DNA of 64,000 nucleotides from contig NZ_PVTH01000002.1 in NCBI RefSeq assembly GCF_003002875.1, positions 62,001 to 126,000 on the forward strand, given 5' to 3'. Position numbers and translations under genes: made by a program. This document shows positions 32,757-43,511 of this stretch, piece by piece. Origin of the DNA: Arcticibacter pallidicorallinus (lineage in GTDB: Bacteria; Bacteroidota; Bacteroidia; Sphingobacteriales; Sphingobacteriaceae). How positions within the stretch are numbered: the stretch's first letter is position 1; every line of letters starts with the position of its first letter. The notes beneath the pieces were generated by a model. The model was not told where the DNA came from. It saw only the letters and a list, made by a program, of their open reading frames with translations, and ran no database searches.

Positions 32757-34700
32757 ATGCAAACGTTATATAAAATACTAGCAGTTGCAGGTCTGTTATT
32801 TTCAACCGGATGTAAAGATATCCTTGAAGAGACACCTCGGGATCGGTTTGAGCCCGGCTTCTTTAAGACAGAAGAAGGTGTAAGAGGAGGGTTGACCGGT
32901 CTTTACGCAGGCCTTCGCAGACTTTATGGACAGCCCTATTATTACAATGCTACAGAAACGGGTACTGATGAATATACGTACGGCTCTCAAGCCGATGGGA
33001 ACTTCCGTGCAGCAGATTTGTCAGGCTTAGGTATCCCTGATGCTCAAAACAGTCGCTGGGATGTGCTCTGGAATACCGCTTATTCGAACATCAATTCTTC
33101 AAGCGGAATCATTACCAATGGGACTGAAGCTAATATGCCCGCTGCAATGATTGCAGAAGCCAGATTCTTCCGTTCTTTCAGTTACTTTTTACTTGTTCAG
33201 ACATTCGGGGGCGTTCCTCTTGATCTGGGTGGTGGCGAATTGGCGTACAATACTGCTCCAACTTTGAGCTCGGTTCGAAACACCGTACCCGAAGTTTATA
33301 CAAAAGGTATATTTCCTGATTTACTTCAGGCTATTAATGACCTTCCTGACAATCCGCGTTTGATCGGTGCCGTTACAAAAAATGTCGCCCGTTTGACGCT
33401 GGCTAAGGCCTATCTTACTTACGGCTGGTGGCTTCAAAACCCTAACAGCGTGCCGACTTACCCTGAGACTCCGCGAACTGACCCCGACGGGCGTGATCCA
33501 CAGTTTTACTTTCAGAAAGCGTACGATCTTGCGGTAGAGGGTATTAATAACCCCGGGCCGTATGCACTTCAGCCTACATTTTATGATGTGAACCTTGCTC
33601 AAAACGACCGTAATAATGAGATCATGCTTTGGGCAGACCATACTGAGTCAAATGCTCAATACAGCGAGAGTAATATTACCGGATGGGACGGTGGTGAGGC
33701 ACAAAACCAAGCGGTCTGGATGGTTACCTGGTATTTCCATTCTCTTAAAGCCAGCAGAACTACAGGTACATGGAATCCTGCTGACGCGTTGTTTAGAACG
33801 GTACAGGCTGGTCAGTCGTATAGCCGTCCATGGATGCGTATGGCGCCTCCAATCGATGTATTTACTAAGACGTTTGCAGATAAAACGACTGATTCACGAT
33901 TCAATGGAACATTCACCACGGCTTACCGGGGTACATGGTATCTAAACGCTAGCCGTGCCTCAGAAATGACTTTATATGGCGCTAATTTCCTGCCTATAAA
34001 TCAAAATGAGAAAGTAATGTCGTTCCTGACCACTGACCCGGGAGGCATCAATTACAATGAGTCTCAGGCTACATATAAGGATGGAACAGAAGCCGGTTAT
34101 TTGCCAGGAAGGGCTGATTATGTGGTACCTCTGGATAAGATTTCAAGAAACATTTATCCGGGTCTTTGGAAGCTAGGTAGTTACCGTAAATCAAGTGATT
34201 ATAATGATGACAAGATTGCGAGCTCACGTCCTTTCAATATCTTGAAATTCTCTGAGTTTTACTTTGTAGCTGCAGAGGCTGCTGTAAAGGGAGCCAACGT
34301 ACAAGCTGGTAAAACTGCCAGAGATTTGATTAATGTAATCCGCGGACGTGCAGGGAAGTGGAAATTCGACGTAGCGGAAAATGTCGCCAAAGTTGAGGAT
34401 AATTCCGCAGCAATGATAGCTTCAACGCCTGCCACAATTGATGTAAACTACATCTTAGATGAGCGTTCACGTGAATATTTTGGCGAGGGCTATCGCTGGC
34501 ACGATCTGGCCCGTACCCAAAAATGGGAAGAATATGCTGGGTCTTATCGTATTTCATCAGTTGCTGGTGCTGCACCCACTGTTGTTCAGCGTTCCCTGCC
34601 TAAGTACCTTTATTTACGTCCCATTCCGCAAGGACAACTCGATAGGATGAGTGGGGATGCCGACGCCAAGGCTAAGTACCAAAACCCTGGTTATGATTAA
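32757..34700 (+). CDS. SusD/RagB outer membrane lipoprotein (pair 2)
   Basis: 647 residues, larger than the PUL 1 SusD. Lipobox Cys at 19 (LFSTGCKDILEETP). SusD features: GGLTGLYAGLRRLYG, ARFFRSFSYFLLVQTFGGVPL, KFSEFYFVAAEAAVKGA and RSREYFGEGYRWHDLARTQK with the C-terminal YLYLRPIPQGQLDRM. It is the substrate-capturing partner of the preceding SusC. A strong terminator follows 26 bp after the stop, so the transcript is bicistronic. Confidence 0.94.
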   Translation: MQTLYKILAVAGLLFSTGCKDILEETPRDRFEPGFFKTEEGVRGGLTGLYAGLRRLYGQPYYYNATETGTDEYTYGSQADGNFRAADLSGLGIPDAQNSRWDVLWNTAYSNINSSSGIITNGTEANMPAAMIAEARFFRSFSYFLLVQTFGGVPLDLGGGELAYNTAPTLSSVRNTVPEVYTKGIFPDLLQAINDLPDNPRLIGAVTKNVARLTLAKAYLTYGWWLQNPNSVPTYPETPRTDPDGRDPQFYFQKAYDLAVEGINNPGPYALQPTFYDVNLAQNDRNNEIMLWADHTESNAQYSESNITGWDGGEAQNQAVWMVTWYFHSLKASRTTGTWNPADALFRTVQAGQSYSRPWMRMAPPIDVFTKTFADKTTDSRFNGTFTTAYRGTWYLNASRASEMTLYGANFLPINQNEKVMSFLTTDPGGINYNESQATYKDGTEAGYLPGRADYVVPLDKISRNIYPGLWKLGSYRKSSDYNDDKIASSRPFNILKFSEFYFVAAEAAVKGANVQAGKTARDLINVIRGRAGKWKFDVAENVAKVEDNSAAMIASTPATIDVNYILDERSREYFGEGYRWHDLARTQKWEEYAGSYRISSVAGAAPTVVQRSLPKYLYLRPIPQGQLDRMSGDADAKAKYQNPGYD

Positions 34701-34726
34701 TCTGACGGATTTTTATTAAATATTAT

Positions 34727-34756
34727 GGCTGCTCATTTATGAGCAGCCTTTTTTTT
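34727..34756 (+). terminator. Rho-independent terminator after second susD
   Basis: GGCTGCTCA (34727-34735), loop TTTA, TGAGCAGCC (34740-34748), then eight T. Perfect 9-bp stem. Confidence 0.92.
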
Positions 34757-34812
34757 GCGCAAGGCATAAGGATCACCACTAAGGGTGGAGGCGGAATGCG
34801 GGAAAAGTCGTT

Positions 34813-35736
34813 TTATAAGAGGGAGTAATTTATACGATCTTCTTTTGGATAGATTTTAGTCAGTTTCAAAAGCTCCTCTTTCTTTTTGAGAAGCATCTTT
34901 CTTTTTTTAATCTCTCGAATAACGAATGGCTTAACTTCTATCAAATCTGGTAATCTACTGCCGGATTCTTCTTCTTTTAACATTATGATAATATCATTGT
35001 TGACAGCGACGGGAAAAGAGATCTGTCCTGCCTTCATGGAAAATAATAGTCTTTTCAATGTATCAGGAAAGGCTTTGCTATCAAATTGAACCTTTTGATG
35101 CCGTTTGGAGGTGATCAAGCCTTTTAGTACGGATTTATCGTTATCTCCGGAGAATTGAAGTTTTATTTTCCCCGACATGGCATCTTCTCTATTGCGAAAG
35201 GCGAATAACGAATATCTCACATGAGTCGGTTTAATCATTTTCATCTTTATCGAATCATAACTATGAGCCACTTCGGCGATTGAAACAGGAAGTGTGTCTG
35301 CCAAGAGCTCCTTTTCATATTTGGTATACACCAGCTGGTCTTTAAAGTTCTTTTTGTCGAGAATAAACTTAGGGTCTTTGTTCAAACCGAATTTTTCGGC
35401 ATCTGCCTTGGTAAAGGGGCTGTAAGCTATGGTGGATAGACAATGCTGAATATTAGTTGGATTTTTTAAAGGGGCCCTCACCGGTAAGCTATTGTAATAG
35501 GTGATAAAATCTTCTACCAGAACCAGTTGTTTATGTTCATTAGGCAGTCGGTAACTGGCTATGACCTTCTTTAATAGGTCTGAAAATTCTTTCTTCTCAA
35601 GCGTGCTTAGAGATTTGGATGAATTTATTCTACTAAATGTCGCAGATAGGATTTCCTGTTCTATATTTAATTGTGATTGCTGCTGTATACGATCGTAGTA
35701 TTTTTTTAATAACTCCTGCCTCAGTCTTGTCTCCAT
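34813..35736 (-). CDS. C-terminal part of a parvulin-like isomerase, probably 5'-truncated
   Basis: 307 residues from the first ATG (35734-35736). No signal peptide is present. The last third (RLLFSMKAGQISFPVAVNNDIIIMLKEEES and the following Lys-rich helix) resembles the end of a parvulin PPIase/SurA-like domain. The frame stays open 54 codons upstream to a TAG at 35899-35901, and that stretch (KSIVELKKGQTSSLFKIANS, YYLVYLEDIYDLP) also looks like parvulin-domain coding sequence, but it has no ATG, GTG or TTG codon. So the gene seems to have lost its 5' part and its signal peptide. It may be a decaying remnant. It is expressed, if at all, from the 405-bp gap before secA. Confidence 0.6.
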   Translation of the reverse strand: METRLRQELLKKYYDRIQQQSQLNIEQEILSATFSRINSSKSLSTLEKKEFSDLLKKVIASYRLPNEHKQLVLVEDFITYYNSLPVRAPLKNPTNIQHCLSTIAYSPFTKADAEKFGLNKDPKFILDKKNFKDQLVYTKYEKELLADTLPVSIAEVAHSYDSIKMKMIKPTHVRYSLFAFRNREDAMSGKIKLQFSGDNDKSVLKGLITSKRHQKVQFDSKAFPDTLKRLLFSMKAGQISFPVAVNNDIIIMLKEEESGSRLPDLIEVKPFVIREIKKRKMLLKKKEELLKLTKIYPKEDRINYSLL

Positions 35737-36140
35737 TTGGCTTTCGTTTAAGGCAGCATTCGGCAGATCATATATATCTTCGAGATATACGAGGTAATAG
35801 CTATTTGCTATTTTAAATAAAGACGAAGTCTGGCCTTTTTTAAGTTCGACGATAGATTTATTCTCTGACCAAAGGCTTGTAAACGGCCGCCTCTCTAACT
35901 ATTTAATAAACTTACAAGACGCTTCGGGGAAGATGAGTGTAGTTTACCTATTATTATGGAATGTGGTAAACCGTTGTATCTGATCCCGCTTAACAATAAA
36001 GGTGTCGGAGTGATTTAATGGTGATAACCCTCTTCTAAATCAATCCAAATCATTAATTTCGCTCATTATTATGTCAAATTGGCTGATGCGCTTTATGATG
36101 GCGCAATTGTTGGTCAATTCAGACCATTATTAAATTACAC
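35737..36140. other. Gap upstream of secA containing 5' remnant of the isomerase gene
   Basis: 35737-35898 continues the minus-strand isomerase frame without a start codon. 35899-36140 shows no gene on either strand; the only structure is an inverted repeat GTTTACC (35942-35948) / GGTAAAC (35965-35971). The secA promoter must lie in this stretch, but no clear TAnnTTTG was found. Confidence 0.5.
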
Positions 36141-39100
36141 ATGTTAGGATTTTTAAATAAATTATTCGGAAGTAAATCTGATCGCGATATAAAACAGATT
36201 CAACCTATCGTTGAAAAGATCAAAGCGGTTTACCCAACTCTGGCGATCTTATCGGACGATGAGTTGAGGGGAAAGACATTCACATTCAAAAATATCATCA
36301 AGGAAGCTCTCGCTGAGATCGACAAAGAAATATCGAGCCTGAAAGAACAAGCGGAGGCTCCAGAGCTTTCGATGGATGCGAAAACTGACCTGTATGAGTC
36401 GATTGACAGGCTGATCAAGGATCGTGATAAAGAGTTGGAGCGGGTACTGATGGATATTCTTCCTGAGGGCTTTGCAGTGGTTAAGGAAACGGCCCGCAGA
36501 CTTACTGAGAACAAGAAAATTGTTGTAACAGCTACGGATTTTGACCGGGAGCTCGCCGCACGCAAGCCGAACGTTGTTATAGAGGGAGATAAGGCGATTC
36601 ACCATAATAAATGGATGGCCGCAGGAACAGAGGTTACCTGGAATATGGTGCATTATGATGTTCAGCTGATTGGTGGTATTGTTTTGCACCAGGGTAAGAT
36701 TGCCGAAATGGCGACTGGTGAGGGTAAGACATTGGTGGGAACTTTACCTGCTTATCTGAATGCGCTTGCTGGAAACGGCGTGCACATCGTTACGGTGAAT
36801 GACTATCTGGCAAGACGTGACTCCGAGTGGAATGGTCCATTGTTTGAATTTCACGGTTTGTCTGTAGACTGTATTGACAAACATCAGCCGAATTCTCCTG
36901 AGCGTCGTAAAGCTTACCTGGCAGATATAACTTTCGGTACAAATAATGAGTTCGGCTTTGACTACCTGAGAGATAATATGACTCAGAACAGGGAGAGCCA
37001 GGTACAGCGCAAGCTGCACTTTGCGATGGTGGATGAGGTTGACTCGGTATTGATCGATGACGCCCGTACTCCTTTGATCATATCCGGACCTATTCCTAAA
37101 GGTGACGAACATGAGTTTTACGACCTTAAACCAAGGATCGAAAGATTGGTGAATGTTCAAAAGAATTATGTAACCGGAGTTTTGAATGAAGCCAAGAAGC
37201 TTATCGCTGAAGGCAAGACCGGTCCTACAGAGGGTGGTTTAGCCTTATTGCGTGCTCACCGTGGCTTACCTAAGAACAAAGCGTTGATCAAGTTCCTGAG
37301 CGAGTCTGGTATTAAGCAGATCCTGATGAAGAGTGAAAACTATCACATGCAGGATCAAAGCAAGGAAATGCCTAAGGCAGATGCTGAGTTATTTTTCGTT
37401 ATTGACGAGAAACATAATCAGGTTGAGCTGACGGAGAAAGGTATTGAGCTGATCACTACATCAGGTGAAGATGTGAACTTCTTCGTGATGCCGGATGTAG
37501 GTACGGAGATTGCTGATATCGAGAAATCAACTTTGAGCAATGAGGATAAGATCGCTAAGAAAGATGAGTTGATGCGTGATTTCTCCATCAAGTCTGAACG
37601 TATACACTCTGTTAACCAGTTACTGAAGGCTTACACTTTGTTCGAGCGTGATGTTGAATATATCATTGACGAAGGTAAGATCAAAATTGTAGATGAGCAG
37701 ACCGGTCGTATCATGGATGGCCGTCGTTACTCTGATGGTTTACACCAGGCTATTGAGGCTAAGGAAAATGTTAAGGTTGAGGATGCCACGCAGACTTACG
37801 CGACCATCACACTACAGAACTACTTCAGAATGTACCACAAGCTTTGTGGTATGACGGGTACAGCTGTTACTGAGGCGGGTGAGCTTTGGCAGATTTACAA
37901 GCTAGACGTTGTTGAAATTCCGACTAACGTTGTGAATCAGCGTAAAGACATGGAGGATAAGGTTTATCGGACCATGCGTGAAAAATATAATGCGGTTGCG
38001 GACGAGATCACTGCTTTGACCCAGGCGGGCAGACCGGTTCTGGTGGGTACCACATCAGTGGAGATTTCGGAGTTGCTGAGCCGGATGCTGAAACTTAGGG
38101 GTATCAAGCACAACGTATTGAATGCGAAGTTGCACCAGAGAGAGGCAGACATTGTTGCAGAAGCAGGTACTGCAGGTACGGTTACGATCGCTACAAATAT
38201 GGCTGGTCGTGGTACGGATATTAAGCTTGGCGAAGGTGTGAAAGCTGCGGGAGGTTTGGCGATTGTGGGTACTGAGCGCCATGAATCCAGACGTGTTGAC
38301 CGCCAGTTGCGTGGTCGTGCGGGACGTCAGGGTGACCCTGGATCATCTCAGTTCTTCGTGTCGTTGGAAGATAACCTGATGCGTTTGTTCGGTTCTGAAA
38401 GGATTGCAAATATTATGCTTCGGATGGGAATCGAAGAAGGCGAAGTGATTCAGCATTCTATGATCACCCGTTCGATTGAGAGAGCACAGAGAAAAGTGGA
38501 GGAGAATAACTACGGTATACGTAAGCGTTTGCTGGAGTATGATGACGTGATGAACTCTCAACGTACTGTGGTTTACACAAAACGGCGTAATGCTCTATTT
38601 GGCGAACGTCTGGAGGTGGATTTGAGCAACACGTTCTACGATACGGTAGAGGATATTGTGTCTGAATACAAGGAGACTGCGAATTATGAAGGTTTCCAGC
38701 TGGAGATCATTCGTGTGTTTTCACTGGATGCTGAGATCGATCATAAGGAATTTGCCGAAACATCCATTGCTAAACTAACAGATCGTCTCTTTGCAAAGGT
38801 TTCTGAGTTCTATGCGAGAAAGAAAGAATCGATAGCCGCACAGGCGTTACCTGTATTGCAACAGGTATATCAGGAGCGCGGGGATATGATTGAAAATATC
38901 ATCGTTCCGTTTACTGATGGCATTCGCGGACTGCAGGTTACTGCTAATCTGAAGAAGGCAGTAGAATCTAACGGTCGCGAAGTGTTCAGGGTATTTGAGA
39001 AGACCGTTGTTCTGGCTTTGATTGACGATGCCTGGAAAGAGCATTTGCGCGAGATGGACGAGCTTAAGCAGTCTGTACAGAATGCTGTTTATGAGCAGAA

Positions 39101-39455
39101 AGATCCATTGGTAATCTATAAGATGGAGGCGTTTAATCTCTTCAAGCAGATGTTGATCTCTGTGAATAAGGATGTGGTTAGTTTCTTGTATAAAGGCGGA
39201 ATTCCGATGCAGGAATCTGAAGATGTGCGTGAAGCAAGACCTCAGCCTAAGCAAGACCTCTCGAATCTGAAGGTTTCAAAACCTGAACTTGCCGCGGTTG
39301 CAAATGATCCAAGTGGTATGCCAGGTATGGAAGATACCCGCGAAACTCAGAAGCAGATGCCTGTACGTGCAGAGCAAAAAATTGGTAGAAACGATCCATG
39401 TCCTTGCGGAAGTGGCAAGAAATATAAAAACTGTCATGGTGCGGGCTTAGAATAA
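36141..39455 (+). CDS. secA: Preprotein translocase ATPase SecA
   Basis: 1104 residues, longer than E. coli SecA (901), as usual in Bacteroidota, which carry insertions in the first nucleotide-binding and linker regions. Walker [12 protein letters not shown] (about 190-200), DEAD-type [20 protein letters not shown], second RecA-like domain [15 protein letters not shown] and [14 protein letters not shown], and a C-terminal zinc-binding SEC-C motif [17 protein letters not shown]. It drives unfolded preproteins through SecYEG. First gene of a co-directional run ending at 44955. Confidence 0.98.
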   Translation: MLGFLNKLFGSKSDRDIKQIQPIVEKIKAVYPTLAILSDDELRGKTFTFKNIIKEALAEIDKEISSLKEQAEAPELSMDAKTDLYESIDRLIKDRDKELERVLMDILPEGFAVVKETARRLTENKKIVVTATDFDRELAARKPNVVIEGDKAIHHNKWMAAGTEVTWNMVHYDVQLIGGIVLHQGKIAEMATGEGKTLVGTLPAYLNALAGNGVHIVTVNDYLARRDSEWNGPLFEFHGLSVDCIDKHQPNSPERRKAYLADITFGTNNEFGFDYLRDNMTQNRESQVQRKLHFAMVDEVDSVLIDDARTPLIISGPIPKGDEHEFYDLKPRIERLVNVQKNYVTGVLNEAKKLIAEGKTGPTEGGLALLRAHRGLPKNKALIKFLSESGIKQILMKSENYHMQDQSKEMPKADAELFFVIDEKHNQVELTEKGIELITTSGEDVNFFVMPDVGTEIADIEKSTLSNEDKIAKKDELMRDFSIKSERIHSVNQLLKAYTLFERDVEYIIDEGKIKIVDEQTGRIMDGRRYSDGLHQAIEAKENVKVEDATQTYATITLQNYFRMYHKLCGMTGTAVTEAGELWQIYKLDVVEIPTNVVNQRKDMEDKVYRTMREKYNAVADEITALTQAGRPVLVGTTSVEISELLSRMLKLRGIKHNVLNAKLHQREADIVAEAGTAGTVTIATNMAGRGTDIKLGEGVKAAGGLAIVGTERHESRRVDRQLRGRAGRQGDPGSSQFFVSLEDNLMRLFGSERIANIMLRMGIEEGEVIQHSMITRSIERAQRKVEENNYGIRKRLLEYDDVMNSQRTVVYTKRRNALFGERLEVDLSNTFYDTVEDIVSEYKETANYEGFQLEIIRVFSLDAEIDHKEFAETSIAKLTDRLFAKVSEFYARKKESIAAQALPVLQQVYQERGDMIENIIVPFTDGIRGLQVTANLKKAVESNGREVFRVFEKTVVLALIDDAWKEHLREMDELKQSVQNAVYEQKDPLVIYKMEAFNLFKQMLISVNKDVVSFLYKGGIPMQESEDVREARPQPKQDLSNLKVSKPELAAVANDPSGMPGMEDTRETQKQMPVRAEQKIGRNDPCPCGSGKKYKNCHGAGLE

Positions 39456-39460
39456 ATAAG

Positions 39461-40645
39461 ATGCTAAAAGACAATATCCGGCAATTGGCGGAGAGTATTC
39501 ACGGCGATGTAATTACACATCGCCGTTTTCTGCATTCTAACCCTGAACTATCGTTTCAGGAATACCAAACGTCTGCATTTGTGAAGTCCTGTTTGGATGA
39601 GCTGGGGATCGAGTGGCATCCTCTTGCCGGTACCGGAGTGGTCGGTATCATAAAAGGAGATAAACCCTCTGACCAGGTTATTGCGCTTCGTGGCGATATG
39701 GATGCTTTGCCGATAACCGAGGCAAACGATGTTCCTTATAAATCGAAAAACGAGGGTGTGATGCATGCATGCGGACATGATGTCCATACCTCTTCGCTCC
39801 TGGGAACAGCGCGCATTCTTCAAAGCTTGAAAGCAGAGTTCGGAGGGACGATTAAGCTGATATTTCAACCGGGTGAGGAGAAGCTTCCAGGGGGTGCCAA
39901 TATGATGATCCAGGAGGGAGTACTCGAAAATCCGAAACCGCAGGCTATTTTAGGTCAGCATGTCATGCCGCTGATTAAGGCTGGTAAGATTGGTATGCGG
40001 GCGGGGAAGTACATGGCATCTACGGATGAGATCTATGTAACTGTAAAAGGTAAAGGTGGACATGGTGCCCAACCACAACAAAATATTGATCCTGTAGTTA
40101 TAGCCGCAAATATTATTGTTTCCCTACAGCAGATTGTCAGTCGCGCTGCGGACCCCCGCTTGCCCACTGTTTTGTCTTTCGGAAAGGTAATTGCCAATGG
40201 GGCAACCAATGTAATACCTAACGAGGTGTACATGGAGGGGACGTTCAGGACACTGGATGAGAAGTGGCGGGCAGAAGCGCACCGGCGGATGAAAAAGATG
40301 GCTGAATCTATCGCAGAAGGTATGGGCGGAACCTGTGAATTTAATATTGTAAACGGTTATCCGTTCCTGATTAATGAGGAAAAGCTGACTGCGGAGATAC
40401 GTCTTCATGCTGAAGACTATCTTGGGAAAGAAAACGTTGAAGATCTGGATATCTGGATGGCTGCCGAAGATTTCGCTTATTATTCTCAGGTAACGGATGC
40501 GTGTTTTTATAGACTGGGTATACGAAATGAGGAAAAAGGTATCACTTCTTCGGTGCATACTCCAACTTTTGATATTGATGAGTCTGCCCTAGTATGCAGC
40601 ACAGGCTTAATGGCCTATCTGGCAATAAAGCGTTTAGGAAATTAA
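39461..40645 (+). CDS. M20-family amidohydrolase
   Basis: 394 residues. A zinc or manganese carboxypeptidase-like hydrolase of the M20D subgroup (hippurate hydrolase, IAA-amino acid hydrolase, N-acetyldiaminopimelate deacetylase): metal-binding MHACGHDVHTSSLLG, the catalytic Glu in FQPGEEKLPGGA, a dimerisation domain, and SVHTPTFDIDE near the end. No signal peptide, so cytoplasmic. It begins 5 bp after the secA stop. The substrate is an N-acyl amino acid, not further specified. Confidence 0.9.
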   Translation: MLKDNIRQLAESIHGDVITHRRFLHSNPELSFQEYQTSAFVKSCLDELGIEWHPLAGTGVVGIIKGDKPSDQVIALRGDMDALPITEANDVPYKSKNEGVMHACGHDVHTSSLLGTARILQSLKAEFGGTIKLIFQPGEEKLPGGANMMIQEGVLENPKPQAILGQHVMPLIKAGKIGMRAGKYMASTDEIYVTVKGKGGHGAQPQQNIDPVVIAANIIVSLQQIVSRAADPRLPTVLSFGKVIANGATNVIPNEVYMEGTFRTLDEKWRAEAHRRMKKMAESIAEGMGGTCEFNIVNGYPFLINEEKLTAEIRLHAEDYLGKENVEDLDIWMAAEDFAYYSQVTDACFYRLGIRNEEKGITSSVHTPTFDIDESALVCSTGLMAYLAIKRLGN

Positions 40646-40646
40646 A

Positions 40647-41588
40647 ATGATAAAAAGACTGATCTTATTTCTTTTAATGATCGTTAGTGCAGTACAGGCG
40701 CAGGAATTTAAGCGCTTTAATCCGGACACAGTACTCACCGTGCAACTGGATTCTGCAGTAAGCATTGTCGGTGAGAGGATCAATGTGCAGATGTTTATCA
40801 ACAAGGTTACTTCTGACACCAGCTTCTACGAGGCTTTCCGAAATATGAAGCGTTACAGCTTTACAGCGGAAAATCGTGTGTTCACTTTCGATAAGAAAAA
40901 CAGAACAGAAGGAAAGATCTACCGTAAGATCTTTCATAACAATTCCGGAAAATACCGCCAGGAAGTTGTGGCTAAGCAGGATAGCGGTAAGTTATTGAAG
41001 AAGAACGGTAAATATCAGTTATATACCGTCGAGATGTTTGACTATATCTTCATGAACGCCTATAACTCAGACTTCGTAAAAGCGGAGACTTCTGATGATA
41101 GTAAAAAGAAAGGCAACGAGTCTTATAAGGATAAGCTTAAGACGCTTCTCTTTACTCCCGGAAAACCGGTAAAGGGCGTTCCGATTATCGGCGATAAGAC
41201 GCAGATCTTTAGCGCCAACATGAGGCAGTACTATGATTATACCTTTTTCAACGGAACCTATCTGGATTCCATTCCCATTTACACATTCAGGGTTAAGGTT
41301 AAGGAGGATTTGTCGGGATGGACGAAACGGGGTCTCATGATCAAGGAATTGAATACGATCTTCGACAAAAGAAATATGCAGATCCTGGGCCGTTCCGTTG
41401 ATATGAACTATGGGAATCTGGCATTTGATTTTGATGTGAAGATGAACATCGAAATGGGGTATTTTGACAATGGAGAATCGATTTTGCCGACCAAGATATC
41501 TTACCAGGGTAACTGGGATATTCCATTGAAGAAAGAAGAAAGAGCAAGCTTCCTGATCCTCCATAAAGGCTATAAGAAAGAAAAGTAG
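40647..41588 (+). CDS. Secreted conserved protein of unknown function
   Basis: 313 residues. Signal peptide MIKRLILFLLMIVSAVQAQ. The mature part alternates beta strands and ends in a segment with aromatic motifs (GYFDNGESILPTKISYQGNWD) and a basic tail. No known catalytic motif was recognised. It starts one base after the amidohydrolase stop codon and 12 bp before dnaG, so it is co-transcribed with both. Likely periplasmic or outer membrane associated. Confidence 0.75.
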   Translation: MIKRLILFLLMIVSAVQAQEFKRFNPDTVLTVQLDSAVSIVGERINVQMFINKVTSDTSFYEAFRNMKRYSFTAENRVFTFDKKNRTEGKIYRKIFHNNSGKYRQEVVAKQDSGKLLKKNGKYQLYTVEMFDYIFMNAYNSDFVKAETSDDSKKKGNESYKDKLKTLLFTPGKPVKGVPIIGDKTQIFSANMRQYYDYTFFNGTYLDSIPIYTFRVKVKEDLSGWTKRGLMIKELNTIFDKRNMQILGRSVDMNYGNLAFDFDVKMNIEMGYFDNGESILPTKISYQGNWDIPLKKEERASFLILHKGYKKEK

Positions 41589-41600
41589 CAGGTTTTTTTT

Positions 41601-43511
41601 ATGATTCCAAAAGAGACAGTCGATAAGATCCTTGAGGCAGCGCGGATTGAAGAGGTGGTGGGTGACTTTGTGCATCTCAAGAAGAGAGGTACCAGTCTCA
41701 TCGGCTTGTGTCCTTTTCATAATGAAGCTACTCCATCCTTCCACGTTTCCGTAAGCAAGGGTATCTTTAAATGTTTTGGCTGTGGAAAGGGTGGTGACTC
41801 CACGCGGTTTATCATGGACCATGAGAAAGCATCTTATCCGGAAGCTTTACGATACATAGCGAATAAGTACAATATTGAGATTGAGGAGGTTATTCAATCT
41901 CCGGAGAGGCAGGAAGCCGATCAGCGCCGTGAAAGTCTTTATGTAATTTCGGCGCGTGCCGGGAAGTTCTTCCAGGATGTCATGTGGAACACTGAAGAGG
42001 GGAAGACCATCGGGCTGGGTTATTTTCGGGAACGTGGTTTTCGTGATGATGTTCTGAAGAAGTTTGAGCTTGGTTATTCACCAGATTCATGGGATGCGTT
42101 CATCGAGACTGCCCTCAAAGAAGGTTACAAGGAGAATTTTATCGAAGAAGCCGGACTGGCAATAAGGAACGACAAGGGGAGGCTGTACGACAGATTCAGA
42201 GCCCGGGTGTTGTTTCCTATACACAGCTTCACTGGCAGGATCATTGGATTTGGCGGAAGGACGCTCAAGACTGACAAAAAGGTTCCTAAATATGTAAACT
42301 CACCGGAGAGTGAGATCTACCATAAGTCGGACGTTCTATATGGTCTTTATTTCGCGAAGAAGGCTATACGCGATGCAGATAACTGCTATCTCGTTGAGGG
42401 ATATGCTGATGTATTGTCTGTACATCAGGCCGGAATCGAAAATGTTGTTGCTTCATCAGGCACATCATTGACATCCGCACAAGTCCGCTTAATAGGTCGA
42501 TTTACCAAAAATATCACTATTCTTTATGACGGTGATGCCGCGGGTATAAAGGCCTCTTTGCGTGGGCTTGATATGATCCTGGAAGAAGGACTTAATGTAC
42601 GGGTGGTGTTGTTTCCGGACGGACATGACCCTGACTCGTATGTACATAGTCTGGGTAGTGCCGCCTTTAAAAGCCATATTGAAAAGAATCAGAAGGACTT
42701 TATTTTATTCAAGACATCAGTTTTATTAAAAGATGCTGGCAACGATCCTATAAAAAGGGCCGGGGTAATCAGGGAGGTAGTGGAGAGCATTGCCAAGATT
42801 CCGGACAGCATCAAGGCATCTGTATTTGTCAGAGAGTGCAGCTCGCTCATGCAGATTGATGAGCGATCACTGATTACGGAACTTAACAAGCTTAGGCAGG
42901 GCAAGCTGAAAGCTCCCCGACATGAAGAGCCTGTGCCATTGCCACCCCCCGATGAAGTTGATCTTGGTAACGAGCTGCGTGCGGTTGACCAGCTTCAGGA
43001 GAAGGAGATTGTGCGTTTGTTACTCACTTATGGTCATGAACTGGTGCATTGGGATGGGATAACAGATACTTATATCGCTCCTTATGTGATCTCCAATATG
43101 GCGGATGTATCCTTTGAAGACGTCGTATGCAAAACCATCATTGACGAATATGCATCCCGTATTGAACAAGGTGAGTTGCCGACGGTTCAGGATTTTATTC
43201 AGAGTCAGGATCAACGCGTCGCGGATCTTGCGGTTTCGCTGATATCATCACCGTATGTGCTCAGTGATAACTGGTATGAAAAGCGGAAGATCTATGTTAA
43301 GAATGAGACGGAGAATATGCGGGCAACTATTCTTGGTGGAATATTCCACCTGAAAAAGAGAAAGGTTGACGATATTCTGAAGAGCATTCGCGATGAGATA
43401 CAGAACGAAAAAGATGAAGATAACCAGATGATTCTGATGCAGCGGTATTTGAGAGTGAAAGAGGTTGAGAAGGGGATCAATAACTTTTTAGGCTCTGTAG
43501 TTGTAAAGTAA
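41601..43511 (+). CDS. dnaG: DNA primase
   Basis: 636 residues. Makes RNA primers at the replication fork. The N-terminal CHC2 zinc finger has C37, H40, C58 and C61 (LCPFHNEATPSF, FKCFGCGKGGDS). The TOPRIM catalytic core includes YLVEGYADVLSVHQAG and ILYDGDAAGIKASLRGLD with the acidic residues for metal binding. The C-terminal ~180 residues are the DnaB-helicase-binding helical domain. Its stop codon overlaps the yraN start (TAATG). Confidence 0.97.
   Translation: MIPKETVDKILEAARIEEVVGDFVHLKKRGTSLIGLCPFHNEATPSFHVSVSKGIFKCFGCGKGGDSTRFIMDHEKASYPEALRYIANKYNIEIEEVIQSPERQEADQRRESLYVISARAGKFFQDVMWNTEEGKTIGLGYFRERGFRDDVLKKFELGYSPDSWDAFIETALKEGYKENFIEEAGLAIRNDKGRLYDRFRARVLFPIHSFTGRIIGFGGRTLKTDKKVPKYVNSPESEIYHKSDVLYGLYFAKKAIRDADNCYLVEGYADVLSVHQAGIENVVASSGTSLTSAQVRLIGRFTKNITILYDGDAAGIKASLRGLDMILEEGLNVRVVLFPDGHDPDSYVHSLGSAAFKSHIEKNQKDFILFKTSVLLKDAGNDPIKRAGVIREVVESIAKIPDSIKASVFVRECSSLMQIDERSLITELNKLRQGKLKAPRHEEPVPLPPPDEVDLGNELRAVDQLQEKEIVRLLLTYGHELVHWDGITDTYIAPYVISNMADVSFEDVVCKTIIDEYASRIEQGELPTVQDFIQSQDQRVADLAVSLISSPYVLSDNWYEKRKIYVKNETENMRATILGGIFHLKKRKVDDILKSIRDEIQNEKDEDNQMILMQRYLRVKEVEKGINNFLGSVVVK

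Noticed and set aside
41067-41822. 251-codon minus-strand reading frame
   Set aside because: Antisense to the secreted unknown gene and dnaG; no recognisable protein, and both sense frames are well supported.
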